Below, piece by piece: positions 17,078 to 25,581 of a stretch of 64,000 bases of DNA. The stretch's first letter is position 1; each line of letters begins with the position of its first letter. This DNA comes from Sediminicola sp. YIK13 (GTDB lineage: Bacteria > Bacteroidota > Bacteroidia > Flavobacteriales > Flavobacteriaceae): positions 1,530,501 to 1,594,500 of the forward strand of contig NZ_CP010535.1 of the NCBI RefSeq assembly GCF_001430825.1. The letters are read 5' to 3'. The notes beneath the pieces were generated by a model. It saw only the letters and a list, made by a program, of their open reading frames with translations, made no database searches and was not told the origin of the DNA. The position numbers and the translations under genes are program-made.

Positions 17078-18259
17078 ATGCAATTGAAAATTCGTTTTTT
17101 GTTAGTCCTTTTGGGCTTTTCTTTCATGACCTTTTCACAAGAGGTTGAGCTCTCCCCAAAAGCCCAGATCAGTATCATAACCTGCGGACCAGGGCAGGAA
17201 TTATACAGCACCTTTGGCCATAGTGCCTTTAGGTTACAAGATCCTGTGCTAGGAATAGACGTAGTGTACAATTATGGTACATTTAATTTTAACACCCCTA
17301 ATTTCTACATGAAATTTGCCCGCGGGAAGTTATTATACTCTCTGAGCAGACAAAAATTCGAAGACTTTCTTTGGACTTACGAGATGGAAAACCGTTGGGT
17401 ACAAGAACAGCTCCTAAACCTTGATACCATAGAAACCAAGGCACTTTTTGCATTTTTAGAGACTAATTATAAGCCGGAAAATCGGGATTACCAATATGAT
17501 TTCTTTTACAACAATTGCTCTTCCAAGATAAGAGATGTATTGAACGCAGTTTATGGCGACAGAGTTACCTATTTTGATGGCCACCTCATACAGAGATACA
17601 CTTTTAGACAACTGATTCATCAAAGTTTGGTCACCAATTCATGGTCTGCCTTTGGGATTGATCTGGCGCTGGGATCTGTAATCGACAAAAAAGCCACTCC
17701 CAATGAGCATATGTTCCTACCAATATATGTCATGGACCAAATGGCCAATACAAATTTAAACCAAGAGCCTATAGTAAAAAGAGAGCGGTCCATTATGGAA
17801 TTTGAATCTCTTGACCCCTATACCTACTTTTTGCTGACACCCTTCTTTTGGGTTTTGGCCCTAATGGTATTTGCTCTAGTTATCACCTATATCGACTATA
17901 AAAACAATAGCCGTAGCCGTTGGTTAGATTTTTTCTTATCTTTTAGTACGGGTATTACAGGACTGTTGATCATTTTTTTATGGTTCTTTACGGACCACAC
18001 GGCAACAGCGGGAAATTTAAATATTCTTTGGGCATTCCCCCTCAATATTGTGACCTGTTTTTATTTGGCTAGGACCAAGCCCCTACCCCAATGGATGCAA
18101 AAATATTTTGTATTGATCACGGTATTACTGATTATCACTCAGTTGGTTTGGCTAATAGGAATACAGATATTCTCACCACTGATCACTCCACTATTGGTGC
18201 TATTGGTTGTACGTTACTTCTTTTTGATCCACTGGTCAAAAAGAAACATTAAGAAATAA
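17078..18259 (+). CDS. DUF4105 / Lnb N-terminal-domain membrane protein
   Basis: A 393-residue protein: signal peptide (1-20, ending FMTFSQ), a periplasmic domain to about residue 250, then four hydrophobic segments (about 252-273, 288-308, 318-336, 345-385). The periplasmic part has the DUF4105 signatures TCGPGQELYSTFGHSAFR (H48) and YDFFYNNCSSKIRDVL (C147), a Cys-His pair as in NlpC/P60-like folds. To my knowledge this family has been linked to Lnb, a Bacteroides lipoprotein N-acyltransferase, which would make lipoproteins triacylated. Assigning that activity here is an inference. The ABC-F gene starts 11 bases later. Confidence 0.85.
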   Translation: MQLKIRFLLVLLGFSFMTFSQEVELSPKAQISIITCGPGQELYSTFGHSAFRLQDPVLGIDVVYNYGTFNFNTPNFYMKFARGKLLYSLSRQKFEDFLWTYEMENRWVQEQLLNLDTIETKALFAFLETNYKPENRDYQYDFFYNNCSSKIRDVLNAVYGDRVTYFDGHLIQRYTFRQLIHQSLVTNSWSAFGIDLALGSVIDKKATPNEHMFLPIYVMDQMANTNLNQEPIVKRERSIMEFESLDPYTYFLLTPFFWVLALMVFALVITYIDYKNNSRSRWLDFFLSFSTGITGLLIIFLWFFTDHTATAGNLNILWAFPLNIVTCFYLARTKPLPQWMQKYFVLITVLLIITQLVWLIGIQIFSPLITPLLVLLVVRYFFLIHWSKRNIKK

Positions 18260-18270
18260 AAAGTAAATTC

Positions 18271-20151
18271 ATGAACCTACTTACAGTAGAAAACATATCA
18301 AAGTCTTTTGGCGAACTTGTCCTTTTTAAGGATTTGTCCTTTGGCATTAACAAGGATCAAAAGATTGCACTGATCGCCAAAAACGGAAGTGGAAAAACTT
18401 CCATTTTAAATATTTTAGCAGGATTTGACACCCCCGATACGGGGCAGGTAAATTATAGAAATGGGATTAGGGTTTCCTATCTTTCCCAGGAGCCGGACTT
18501 AAATCCAGAGCTTACCGTTGAAGAGACCATATTTGCTTCTGATAATGAAATTTTGAAGGTAATTGCCCAATATGAAAAAGCATTGGAGAATCCGGAAGAT
18601 GCCGAATTTTACCAAAAAGCTTTTGAGGGCATGGAGCGCAACAATGCGTGGGATTTTGAGACCCAATACAAGCAAATCCTTTCCAAACTTAGATTTGAGG
18701 ATCTTCATATAAAGGTCGGTCTCCTTTCAGGGGGACAAAAAAAGCGTTTGGCCCTGGCCAATGCACTGATCAATAAGCCAGATCTTCTGATTTTGGATGA
18801 GCCTACCAATCATTTGGATTTAGAGATGATCGAGTGGCTTGAAGCTTATTTCGCAAAAGAAAACATCACCTTGTTCATGGTAACCCACGATCGCTTTTTC
18901 TTGGAAAGAGTGTGCAATGAAATTATTGAACTGGACAATGGGCAGCTCTATTCTTACAAAGGAAACTATTCTTACTATTTGGAGAAAAAGGATGCCAGGT
19001 TGGAACAAGAGGCAGTAGAACATCACAAATCCAAAATACTCTATAACCAGGAGTTAACGTGGATGAGGAGACAGCCTAAAGCGAGAACCACAAAATCCAA
19101 ATCTAGAATTGACGATTTTCAGGCAATAAAGGAAAAAGCAGGACAACGCAGAAAAGAACACCAGGTAGAATTGGAACTCAATATGGAGCGTTTGGGCAGC
19201 AAAATTCTGGAACTCCATAAAATATCCAAAGCCTATCCCGGAAAGCCAATTCTGGATAAATTTGAATATAATTTCTTGAAAGGGGAACGCATAGGTATCA
19301 TTGGTAAAAATGGTACTGGAAAATCTACCTTTCTAAACCTTCTAACAGGGGAAGACCAACCCGATGGCGGCAAAGTCGTTGTAGGTGATACCATAAAATT
19401 TGGATATTATACCCAAAAGGGAATCGTAATAAAGGAAGGACAAAAGGTAATAGATGTCATTCGTGAATTTGGGGATTATATTCCATTAAAAAAAGGACGT
19501 CAAATTTCGGCCCAGCAGCTTCTGGAACGTTTTCTTTTCGACAGAAAAAAACAATATGATTTTGTAGACAAGCTTAGTGGAGGGGAACGCAAAAGACTCT
19601 ATCTCTGTACGGTCCTTATACAAAATCCCAACTTTTTGATCTTGGATGAACCTACCAATGATTTGGATATTGTTACCCTGAACGTATTGGAAAGTTTTCT
19701 ACTCGATTTCCCTGGATGCCTTATAGTGGTGTCCCACGACCGATATTTTATGGATAAGATCGTGGACCACCTTTTTGTTTTTAGAGGTAATGCAGAAATA
19801 GAGGATTTTCCTGGTAATTACTCGGATTTTAGGGCATACGAAGACAGTGTTGTTGCAGATTATAGAGCTGAAAAAGAAAAAAATACCGAAACTAAGCCGG
19901 CAAAAAATTCTTGGAAGAACGAAGGAAAAACCGTCAAGCTGTCTTATAACGATCAAAAGGAATACAACAGTTTAGAAAAAACCATAAAACGCTTAGAAGA
20001 AAAGAAGGAACAACTACAAAATAAATTTGCGGACCCCGCATTGGGTGGCGGTGAGATAGACAAATTATCCCTGGAATTAAAAGAGGTTGAAGAAGCAATA
20101 GAGTCCAAAACAGAGCGATGGTTTGAACTTTCTGCTCTTATGGAAGGATAA
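18271..20151 (+). CDS. ABC-F family ATPase (Uup-like)
   Basis: A soluble twin ABC ATPase of 626 residues acting on the ribosome or on DNA-structure processing, with no membrane domain. Domain 1 has Walker A AKNGSGKTS, signature LSGGQKKR and LLILDEPTNHLD. An interdomain linker (about 230-310, rich in Lys/Arg/Glu, with PKARTTKSKSRID) follows. Domain 2 has GKNGTGKST, LSGGERKR and FLILDEPTNDLD. A C-terminal coiled coil (about 560-620, KTIKRLEEKKEQLQNKFAD) is the Uup-type DNA/ribosome-binding extension. The first Walker A begins AKNG rather than the usual G-x-NG. Likely Uup; other ABC-F subfamilies cannot be fully excluded. Confidence 0.9.
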   Translation: MNLLTVENISKSFGELVLFKDLSFGINKDQKIALIAKNGSGKTSILNILAGFDTPDTGQVNYRNGIRVSYLSQEPDLNPELTVEETIFASDNEILKVIAQYEKALENPEDAEFYQKAFEGMERNNAWDFETQYKQILSKLRFEDLHIKVGLLSGGQKKRLALANALINKPDLLILDEPTNHLDLEMIEWLEAYFAKENITLFMVTHDRFFLERVCNEIIELDNGQLYSYKGNYSYYLEKKDARLEQEAVEHHKSKILYNQELTWMRRQPKARTTKSKSRIDDFQAIKEKAGQRRKEHQVELELNMERLGSKILELHKISKAYPGKPILDKFEYNFLKGERIGIIGKNGTGKSTFLNLLTGEDQPDGGKVVVGDTIKFGYYTQKGIVIKEGQKVIDVIREFGDYIPLKKGRQISAQQLLERFLFDRKKQYDFVDKLSGGERKRLYLCTVLIQNPNFLILDEPTNDLDIVTLNVLESFLLDFPGCLIVVSHDRYFMDKIVDHLFVFRGNAEIEDFPGNYSDFRAYEDSVVADYRAEKEKNTETKPAKNSWKNEGKTVKLSYNDQKEYNSLEKTIKRLEEKKEQLQNKFADPALGGGEIDKLSLELKEVEEAIESKTERWFELSALMEG

Positions 20152-20169
20152 ATACAAATCTTATAGTTC

Positions 20170-20676
20170 ATGTACTCTAGGTTCCTATCCTATCTGAAAT
20201 TTTTATTGCACTCCAAAAATGAGCATGGGGTTCATTCCCCTTTCATTTTTAAGTATGTCACCCGGTGTCTGTATGCCAAGAAAAAATATTCCAAAGACAA
20301 GGCACAGAACGTGGTATTAAAAAGTTTGGAGTATTTCCAATGCCAGAGCTTCACCATTGTACCACCTAGTAGGGACTTTGAATCAGAAGTGAAAAAGAAT
20401 TTTCCAACTATTGCTGTAGAACCTATTTCGGTAGATCTTATATACATCGCTGACTTTACGGAAGATATATTGCAAACCTATGTTCACAACAATAAAAAGG
20501 TAAGGAACGACACCGTGGTTATATTAGGCCATATTTATAAGAATAGGGACAGCGCCCTACTTTGGCAAAAACTTAAGGAGTCAGACAAAGTTAAAGTTAC
20601 CGTGGATATGTATCATTGCGCCGCTTTATTTTTTAGAAGGGAACAAGTAAAGGAACATTTTAAGATACGGATTTAA
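20170..20676 (+). CDS. Short protein resembling a degenerate SAM methyltransferase
   Basis: A 168-residue protein. Its N-terminus (YLKFLLHSKNEHGVHSPFIF) and C-terminus (DMYHCAALFFRREQVKEHF) look like those of a flavobacterial family usually annotated as class I SAM-dependent methyltransferase with more than 200 residues. The glycine-rich SAM-binding motif I expected after the first helix is absent: residues 45-95 show only FQCQSFTIVPPSRDF and ISVDLIYIADF. It is therefore probably non-catalytic, or a different protein sharing the ends. It starts 18 bases after the ABC-F gene. Family recognition is by memory of the end motifs only. Confidence 0.7.
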   Translation: MYSRFLSYLKFLLHSKNEHGVHSPFIFKYVTRCLYAKKKYSKDKAQNVVLKSLEYFQCQSFTIVPPSRDFESEVKKNFPTIAVEPISVDLIYIADFTEDILQTYVHNNKKVRNDTVVILGHIYKNRDSALLWQKLKESDKVKVTVDMYHCAALFFRREQVKEHFKIRI

Positions 20677-20708
20677 TCCTTTAATTTTAGAGTGTTTAAA
20701 TCAATGTC

Positions 20709-20846
20709 ATGAATTACACCATATATATAATATTGGCCGTACTCGGGTTTATTTATGTCATCAATCTAATCTATACCCGTAGAAAGATCAATAAAAGAAA
20801 GTCCAAAAAATTCATGGACCGCTCCGATGAGGATCTAAAAAAATAA
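20709..20846 (+). CDS. 45-residue single-pass membrane protein
   Basis: ATG 20709 opens a 45-codon frame ending in TAA at 20844-20846. One hydrophobic helix (about residues 4-22, IYIILAVLGFIYVINLIY) is followed by a very basic stretch (TRRKINKRKSKK) and a short acidic tail (DRSDEDLKK), the positive-inside pattern of a small membrane anchor. It sits 32 bases after the previous gene and 29 before the adenosyltransferase gene, in the same direction, and the frame fills the gap cleanly. The function is unknown. Confidence 0.6.
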   Translation: MNYTIYIILAVLGFIYVINLIYTRRKINKRKSKKFMDRSDEDLKK

Positions 20847-20875
20847 GCAAAAGGCCATAGCACAAAAAATTAAAT

Positions 20876-21451
20876 ATGAAAATTTACACCAAAACAGGAG
20901 ATAAAGGCACTACAGCATTGTTTGGAGGAAAAAGAGTACCCAAACATCATATTCGGATAGACAGTTATGGCACTATAGACGAACTAAACTCTTGGATGGG
21001 CTTGATCAGAGACCAAAACATTGACGAGCATTCCAAAAATACCTTGACCCTCATACAGAACAAGCTATTCACCGTTGGAGCCATCTTAGCCACTGACCCT
21101 GAAAAAGCTGTTCAGAAGAACGGCAAGGAAATATTGAACATTGCCAAGATCAACGAAAAGGACGTAGCGTACTTAGAAAAAGAAATGGATTGCATGAACG
21201 AGGCACTACCCCCAATGACAAATTTTATTCTGCCGGGCGGACATACCACGGTATCTTACTGCCACATTGCAAGGACGGTTTGCAGAAGGGCGGAACGATT
21301 GGCTACCCATCTTTATGAAAACGAGCCCTTTGACAGCAATGTTCTATCATACATCAATAGGCTTTCGGATTACTTGTTTGTACTGGCCCGTTTGTTATCC
21401 AAAGATTTGGATGCCGAAGAAATAAAATGGATTCCTGAGAAAAAAGACTAA
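20876..21451 (+). CDS. Corrinoid adenosyltransferase, PduO type
   Basis: Transfers the 5'-deoxyadenosyl group of ATP to cob(I)alamin, giving adenosylcobalamin. The 191-residue protein has the PduO-type ATR signatures: N-terminal ATP-binding YTKTGDKGTTALFGGKRVPK (4-23), DSYGTIDELNSWMG, and the C-terminal RRAERLATHL and NRLSDYLFVLAR helices with the conserved Arg and Asp. A B12-related MeaB gene lies at 40470-41516; the methylmalonyl-CoA mutase both would serve is outside the window. Confidence 0.93.
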   Translation: MKIYTKTGDKGTTALFGGKRVPKHHIRIDSYGTIDELNSWMGLIRDQNIDEHSKNTLTLIQNKLFTVGAILATDPEKAVQKNGKEILNIAKINEKDVAYLEKEMDCMNEALPPMTNFILPGGHTTVSYCHIARTVCRRAERLATHLYENEPFDSNVLSYINRLSDYLFVLARLLSKDLDAEEIKWIPEKKD

Positions 21452-21481
21452 TAAATTTGTATTTTACTCGTTAGTAAAGTA

Positions 21482-21510
21482 TTGAATATAAATTATTGTT
21501 AATAAATTTG
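21482..21510 (+). promoter_or_regulatory. Bacteroidetes-type promoter P1 upstream of the DUF2795 gene
   Basis: TTG at 21482-21484, 18 bases, then TAAATTTG at 21503-21510, a full match to the -33/-7 consensus. It lies about 77 bases before the ATG, in tandem with P2. Confidence 0.6.
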
Positions 21511-21531
21511 CAGAAATAAATCGAGAAAAAC

Positions 21532-21561
21532 TTGACTATGTCATTTTAAAAATTATTTTTG
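21532..21561 (+). promoter_or_regulatory. Bacteroidetes-type promoter P2 upstream of the DUF2795 gene
   Basis: TTG at 21532-21534, 19 bases, then TATTTTTG at 21554-21561, a perfect TTG-N19-TAnnTTTG. Transcription would begin near 21568, leaving a leader of about 20 bases before ATG 21587. Confidence 0.7.
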
Positions 21562-21586
21562 CAAAAATTTAAATTATACTATTGCG

Positions 21587-21811
21587 ATGTATTGGACATT
21601 AGAATTGGCTTCATATTTAAGTGATGCACCTTGGCCAGCCACCAAAGACGAGTTGATTGATTATGCTATTAGAACAGGTGCTCCTTTGGAAGTGGTTGAA
21701 AATCTTCAATCCATGGAAGAGGAAGGCGGAGAAATCTATGAATCTATTGAGGAAATATGGCCAGACTATCCTACGGAAGAAGATTACCTCTGGAATGAGG
21801 ACGAATATTAG
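21587..21811 (+). CDS. DUF2795 family protein
   Basis: A 74-residue, strongly acidic cytoplasmic protein. Residues 1-45 match the DUF2795 helical domain (LASYLSDAPWPATKDELIDYAIRTG...VVENLQ), which resembles a small helix-turn-helix-like fold. The tail is almost entirely Glu, Asp and aromatic residues (EEIWPDYPTEEDYLWNEDEY). It is short, monocistronic and has two well-formed promoters and its own terminator, so it is probably highly expressed. The molecular function is unknown. Confidence 0.85.
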   Translation: MYWTLELASYLSDAPWPATKDELIDYAIRTGAPLEVVENLQSMEEEGGEIYESIEEIWPDYPTEEDYLWNEDEY

Positions 21812-21834
21812 ATAAAAATTAACGGAATTACATC

Positions 21835-21863
21835 AAAAAAGTCTCATATGAGGCTTTTTTTTT
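21835..21863 (+). terminator. Intrinsic terminator after the DUF2795 gene
   Basis: Stem aaaaagtctc-atat-gaggcttttt (one G-U pair) followed by a run of T residues, 23 bases after the DUF2795 stop codon. Confidence 0.85.
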
Positions 21864-21951
21864 ACGTAATTTTGACCCTACTAATCTAGTTTCGGACCAA
21901 TAGGTAAATTGAATTATTCAACCCCTAGAAGAAATAAAACACAGAAACTAA

Positions 21952-21971
21952 CCGCAGTACCCATACTGCGG
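21952..21971 (+). promoter_or_regulatory. Perfect hairpin in the secA leader
   Basis: An 8-bp GC-rich stem ccgcagta / tactgcgg with a four-base loop, ending 29 bases before the secA ATG. It has no T-run after it, so it is not a terminator. A -7-like TAATTTTG at 21867-21874 would put it in the 5' untranslated leader. It could be an RNA control element or a protein-binding palindrome; nothing here decides. Confidence 0.45.
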
Positions 21972-22000
21972 CAAATGTTTCGTTTAAAATATATTAAGTT

Positions 22001-25000
22001 ATGAGTTTTTTAAATACTGTTCTAAAAGCTTTTGTTGGCGATAAGGCCAAAAAAGATGTAAAGGAACTTCAACCCATGGTAGATCAGATAAGATCCTTTG
22101 AAAAAGCACTTGAAGGATTGAGCCATGACGAATTGAGACACAAAACCATCACCTTCAAAAACAAGATCAAAGAAGATTGCAAGGGTCTAAATGATCAAAT
22201 AGAGGTCTTGCTAAAAGAGGTTAAGGCATCCACAGACATCGACAAAAATGAGGATATCTATGCGGAAATTGACAAACTGAGGGAAGAGGTGTACAAAATC
22301 TCTGAAAACACCTTGAATGAAATTCTTCCAGAAGCCTTTGCCGTGGTAAAAGAAACAGCTAAACGTTTTACAAACAACACTACTATAAAGGTAACCGCGA
22401 CAGAATTTGATCGCGAACTATCCGGAAAAAAAGATTATGTATCCCTGGAAGGCGACCATGCCATTTGGAAAAACTCATGGGATGCTGCCGGAAAGCAGGT
22501 TACATGGGATATGATTCACTACGATGTACAATTAATTGGCGGTATAGCGCTACATCAAGGTAAAATTGCAGAAATGCAGACAGGGGAAGGTAAAACGTTG
22601 GTAGCTACCTTGCCGGTATATCTTAATGCCCTTACTGGTAAAGGTGTGCATCTGGTAACAGTGAACGACTATCTTGCAAAAAGGGATAGTGCATGGATGG
22701 CCCCAATATTTCAATTCCACGGCCTTACCATAGATTGTATAGATCAGCACCAACCTAATTCAGACGGCAGAAGAGCCGCCTATAACTCCGATATAACCTA
22801 CGGTACCAACAACGAATTTGGTTTTGATTACCTAAGGGACAACATGGCACACACGCCTAGCGATCTAGTACAAAGACCCCACAATTATGCTATTGTGGAT
22901 GAGGTCGATTCTGTTTTGGTCGATGATGCCCGTACCCCGCTGATCATTTCCGGTCCCGTTCCTGAAGGGGATCGTCACGAGTTCAATGAATTAAAACCAA
23001 AAGTTGCCGATATCGTACAGACCCAAAGGCAATATCTTACGGGTGTATTGGCCGAGGCTAAAAAATTAATATCTGAAGGAGACACCAAAGAAGGCGGTTT
23101 TTTGTTGTTACGTGTACAAAGAGGATTACCTAAGAATAAAGCCCTGATTAAGTTTTTGAGTGAAGAAGGTGTTAAGCAACTACTTCAAAAAACGGAAAAC
23201 TTCTACATGCAGGACAACAATAGGGAAATGCCAAAAGTAGATGAAGAGCTATTGTTTGTAATCGATGAAAAAAACAACCAGATAGAACTCACCGATAAAG
23301 GGGTTAGTTACATATCCGGGGAACAGAACAGGGATTTCTTTGTGATGCCCGATATTGGTAATGAAATAGCCAAGATTGAAAACCAAAATCTTGATATTGA
23401 AAAAGAAGCCGAATTAAAAGAAGATCTTTTCAAGGATTTTGCCATCAAGAGTGAACGTATCCATACCCTAAACCAGCTATTAAAGGCATATACCCTCTTT
23501 GAAAAAGATGTGGAGTATGTGGTCATGGAAAACAAGGTGATGATCGTTGATGAGCAAACTGGTCGTATCATGGATGGCCGTAGGTATTCAGATGGACTTC
23601 ACCAAGCCATAGAAGCAAAGGAAAATGTGAAAATCGAAGCGATGACACAGACCTTCGCTACCGTGACTTTACAAAACTACTTTAGAATGTACCAGAAATT
23701 GGCAGGGATGACAGGTACCGCCATTACCGAAGCTGGAGAATTCTGGGAGATTTACAAGTTGGATGTAATGGAGATCCCTACCAATAGACCTATTGCAAGG
23801 GATGACCGTCAAGACTTAATATACAAGACTAAAAGGGAAAAGTACAATGCCATTATTGAGGAGGTTACCAAACTTTCCCAATCTGGAAGACCGGTATTGA
23901 TAGGAACTACCTCAGTAGAAATTTCCGAATTGCTCTCCCGAATGCTGACTATCAGAAAAGTACCCCACAACGTATTGAACGCCAAACTTCACAAGAAGGA
24001 GGCCGATATTGTTGCCGAGGCCGGTAATGCTGGTATAGTAACCATAGCGACCAACATGGCAGGTAGAGGTACGGATATCAAATTGAGCAGCGATGTGAAA
24101 AAGGCAGGTGGATTGGCCATTGTAGGAACAGAAAGGCATGACTCCAGACGTGTAGACCGTCAGTTAAGAGGTAGGTCTGGTCGTCAAGGAGATCCAGGAA
24201 GCTCTCAGTTCTATGTTTCCCTAGAAGATAACCTGATGCGTCTTTTTGGCTCTGATAGGGTTGCCAAGATGATGGACAGAATGGGATTGGAAGAAGGTGA
24301 AGTTATTCAACATTCCATGATGACCAAATCCATTGAGCGTGCACAGAAGAAAGTAGAGGAAAATAACTTCGGAGTACGTAAACGTCTCTTGGAGTACGAT
24401 GATGTTATGAATGCCCAACGTGAAGTGGTCTATAAAAGAAGAAGACATGCTTTACAAGGGGAAAGGTTACAAGTGGATATTGCCAATATGATCTATGATA
24501 CCTGTGAGGTAATTGTGGAAACGAATAAAATGGCCAGCGATTATAAGAATTTTGAATTTGAACTGATCAAATATTTTTCCATCACCTCCCCTATTACGGA
24601 AGCGGAATTCTCAAAAATGACTGTTCAGGAAATTGCTGGGAAAATATACAAAACAGCATACGAGCATTATAAGTCTAAAATGGAACGTAGCGCAGCTACG
24701 GCATTTCAGGTAATCAAAAAGGTATACGAGGATAATTCCAATAAATTTGAGAGAATCGTGGTTCCTTTCACTGATGGTATAAAATCGCTGAATGTAGTGA
24801 CCAATCTTAAAGAGGCCTACGAGAGCAATGGTAAGCAGTTGGTGACAGATTTCGAAAAGAACATCTCCCTAGCTATTATTGATGACGCTTGGAAGACCCA
24901 TTTACGAAAAATGGACGAACTAAAGCAATCCGTTCAATTGGCAGTCCATGAGCAGAAAGATCCTTTATTGATCTATAAATTCGAAGCTTTTGAATTATTC

Positions 25001-25363
25001 AAGGGAATGATAGAAAAGGTGAACAAAGAGGTGGTTTCCTTCCTTTTCAAAGGAGAGCTTCCTTCTGAGAATACCAATCAGATCCAAGAGGCAAGATCGG
25101 TTAGAAAACCAAAAGAAAATTTACAGACTACGAAGGAAGAGATTCCAAATAGCGATGAGTTGGCTGCCCAAAATAGAGCTGCTGGCCAAAATCAAGGTGG
25201 AAGACCTCAGGTTACAGAGACCATTGTTAGGGAACAAGCTAAAATTGGTCGAAATGACAGGGTCACCATTAAGAATATAATGTCGGGAGAAAGCAAAATT
25301 TTAAAGTATAAGCAGGCAGAACCGTTAATAGAAAAAGGAGAATGGGTGATAACAGAGAAGTAA
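22001..25363 (+). CDS. secA: Preprotein translocase ATPase SecA
   Basis: Motor ATPase driving proteins through SecYEG. At 1120 residues it is about 220 longer than E. coli SecA because of Bacteroidetes-type insertions near residues 50-110 and about 330-450. Walker A is MQTGEGKTLVA (about residue 190), DEAD-box DEVDSVLVDDARTPLIISG, motif VI QLRGRSGRQGDPG, and helical scaffold DDAWKTHLRKMDELK. The C-terminal tail keeps IGRND but continues RVTIKNIMSGESKILKYKQA where the zinc-binding CPCGSGKK motif of other SecA proteins would be; it has no cysteines. The leader holds a hairpin (21952-21971). Confidence 0.97.
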   Translation: MSFLNTVLKAFVGDKAKKDVKELQPMVDQIRSFEKALEGLSHDELRHKTITFKNKIKEDCKGLNDQIEVLLKEVKASTDIDKNEDIYAEIDKLREEVYKISENTLNEILPEAFAVVKETAKRFTNNTTIKVTATEFDRELSGKKDYVSLEGDHAIWKNSWDAAGKQVTWDMIHYDVQLIGGIALHQGKIAEMQTGEGKTLVATLPVYLNALTGKGVHLVTVNDYLAKRDSAWMAPIFQFHGLTIDCIDQHQPNSDGRRAAYNSDITYGTNNEFGFDYLRDNMAHTPSDLVQRPHNYAIVDEVDSVLVDDARTPLIISGPVPEGDRHEFNELKPKVADIVQTQRQYLTGVLAEAKKLISEGDTKEGGFLLLRVQRGLPKNKALIKFLSEEGVKQLLQKTENFYMQDNNREMPKVDEELLFVIDEKNNQIELTDKGVSYISGEQNRDFFVMPDIGNEIAKIENQNLDIEKEAELKEDLFKDFAIKSERIHTLNQLLKAYTLFEKDVEYVVMENKVMIVDEQTGRIMDGRRYSDGLHQAIEAKENVKIEAMTQTFATVTLQNYFRMYQKLAGMTGTAITEAGEFWEIYKLDVMEIPTNRPIARDDRQDLIYKTKREKYNAIIEEVTKLSQSGRPVLIGTTSVEISELLSRMLTIRKVPHNVLNAKLHKKEADIVAEAGNAGIVTIATNMAGRGTDIKLSSDVKKAGGLAIVGTERHDSRRVDRQLRGRSGRQGDPGSSQFYVSLEDNLMRLFGSDRVAKMMDRMGLEEGEVIQHSMMTKSIERAQKKVEENNFGVRKRLLEYDDVMNAQREVVYKRRRHALQGERLQVDIANMIYDTCEVIVETNKMASDYKNFEFELIKYFSITSPITEAEFSKMTVQEIAGKIYKTAYEHYKSKMERSAATAFQVIKKVYEDNSNKFERIVVPFTDGIKSLNVVTNLKEAYESNGKQLVTDFEKNISLAIIDDAWKTHLRKMDELKQSVQLAVHEQKDPLLIYKFEAFELFKGMIEKVNKEVVSFLFKGELPSENTNQIQEARSVRKPKENLQTTKEEIPNSDELAAQNRAAGQNQGGRPQVTETIVREQAKIGRNDRVTIKNIMSGESKILKYKQAEPLIEKGEWVITEK

Positions 25364-25431
25364 TTTTATCAACTATTTTCTATTACACTTTTTTTAATGG
25401 AAAAAAAAGTGCGTATTAGACCAAAATTACG

Positions 25432-25465
25432 GAAACGGCAACCAAAAAAAGGTTGTCGTTTTTGA
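25432..25465 (+). terminator. Intrinsic terminator after secA
   Basis: Stem aacggcaacc-aaaaaaa-ggttgtcgtt (one G-U pair) followed by T residues, about 70 bases after the secA stop. An A/T-only inverted repeat (25386-25411) lies between. Confidence 0.8.
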
Positions 25466-25581
25466 TTTTATCCAAAAACATATTTAGCTTTACGTCTTAT
25501 CAGAGATGTATTCTTTGAAGCTATTACTAATTCTGAAACACTTCTTTATTTTAATCTGTTTAGGAATTAAAAAACCAAGCC

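Noticed and set aside
21952-21971. The secA leader hairpin as a transcription terminator
   Set aside because: No T-run follows; a better terminator for the DUF2795 gene is at 21835-21863.
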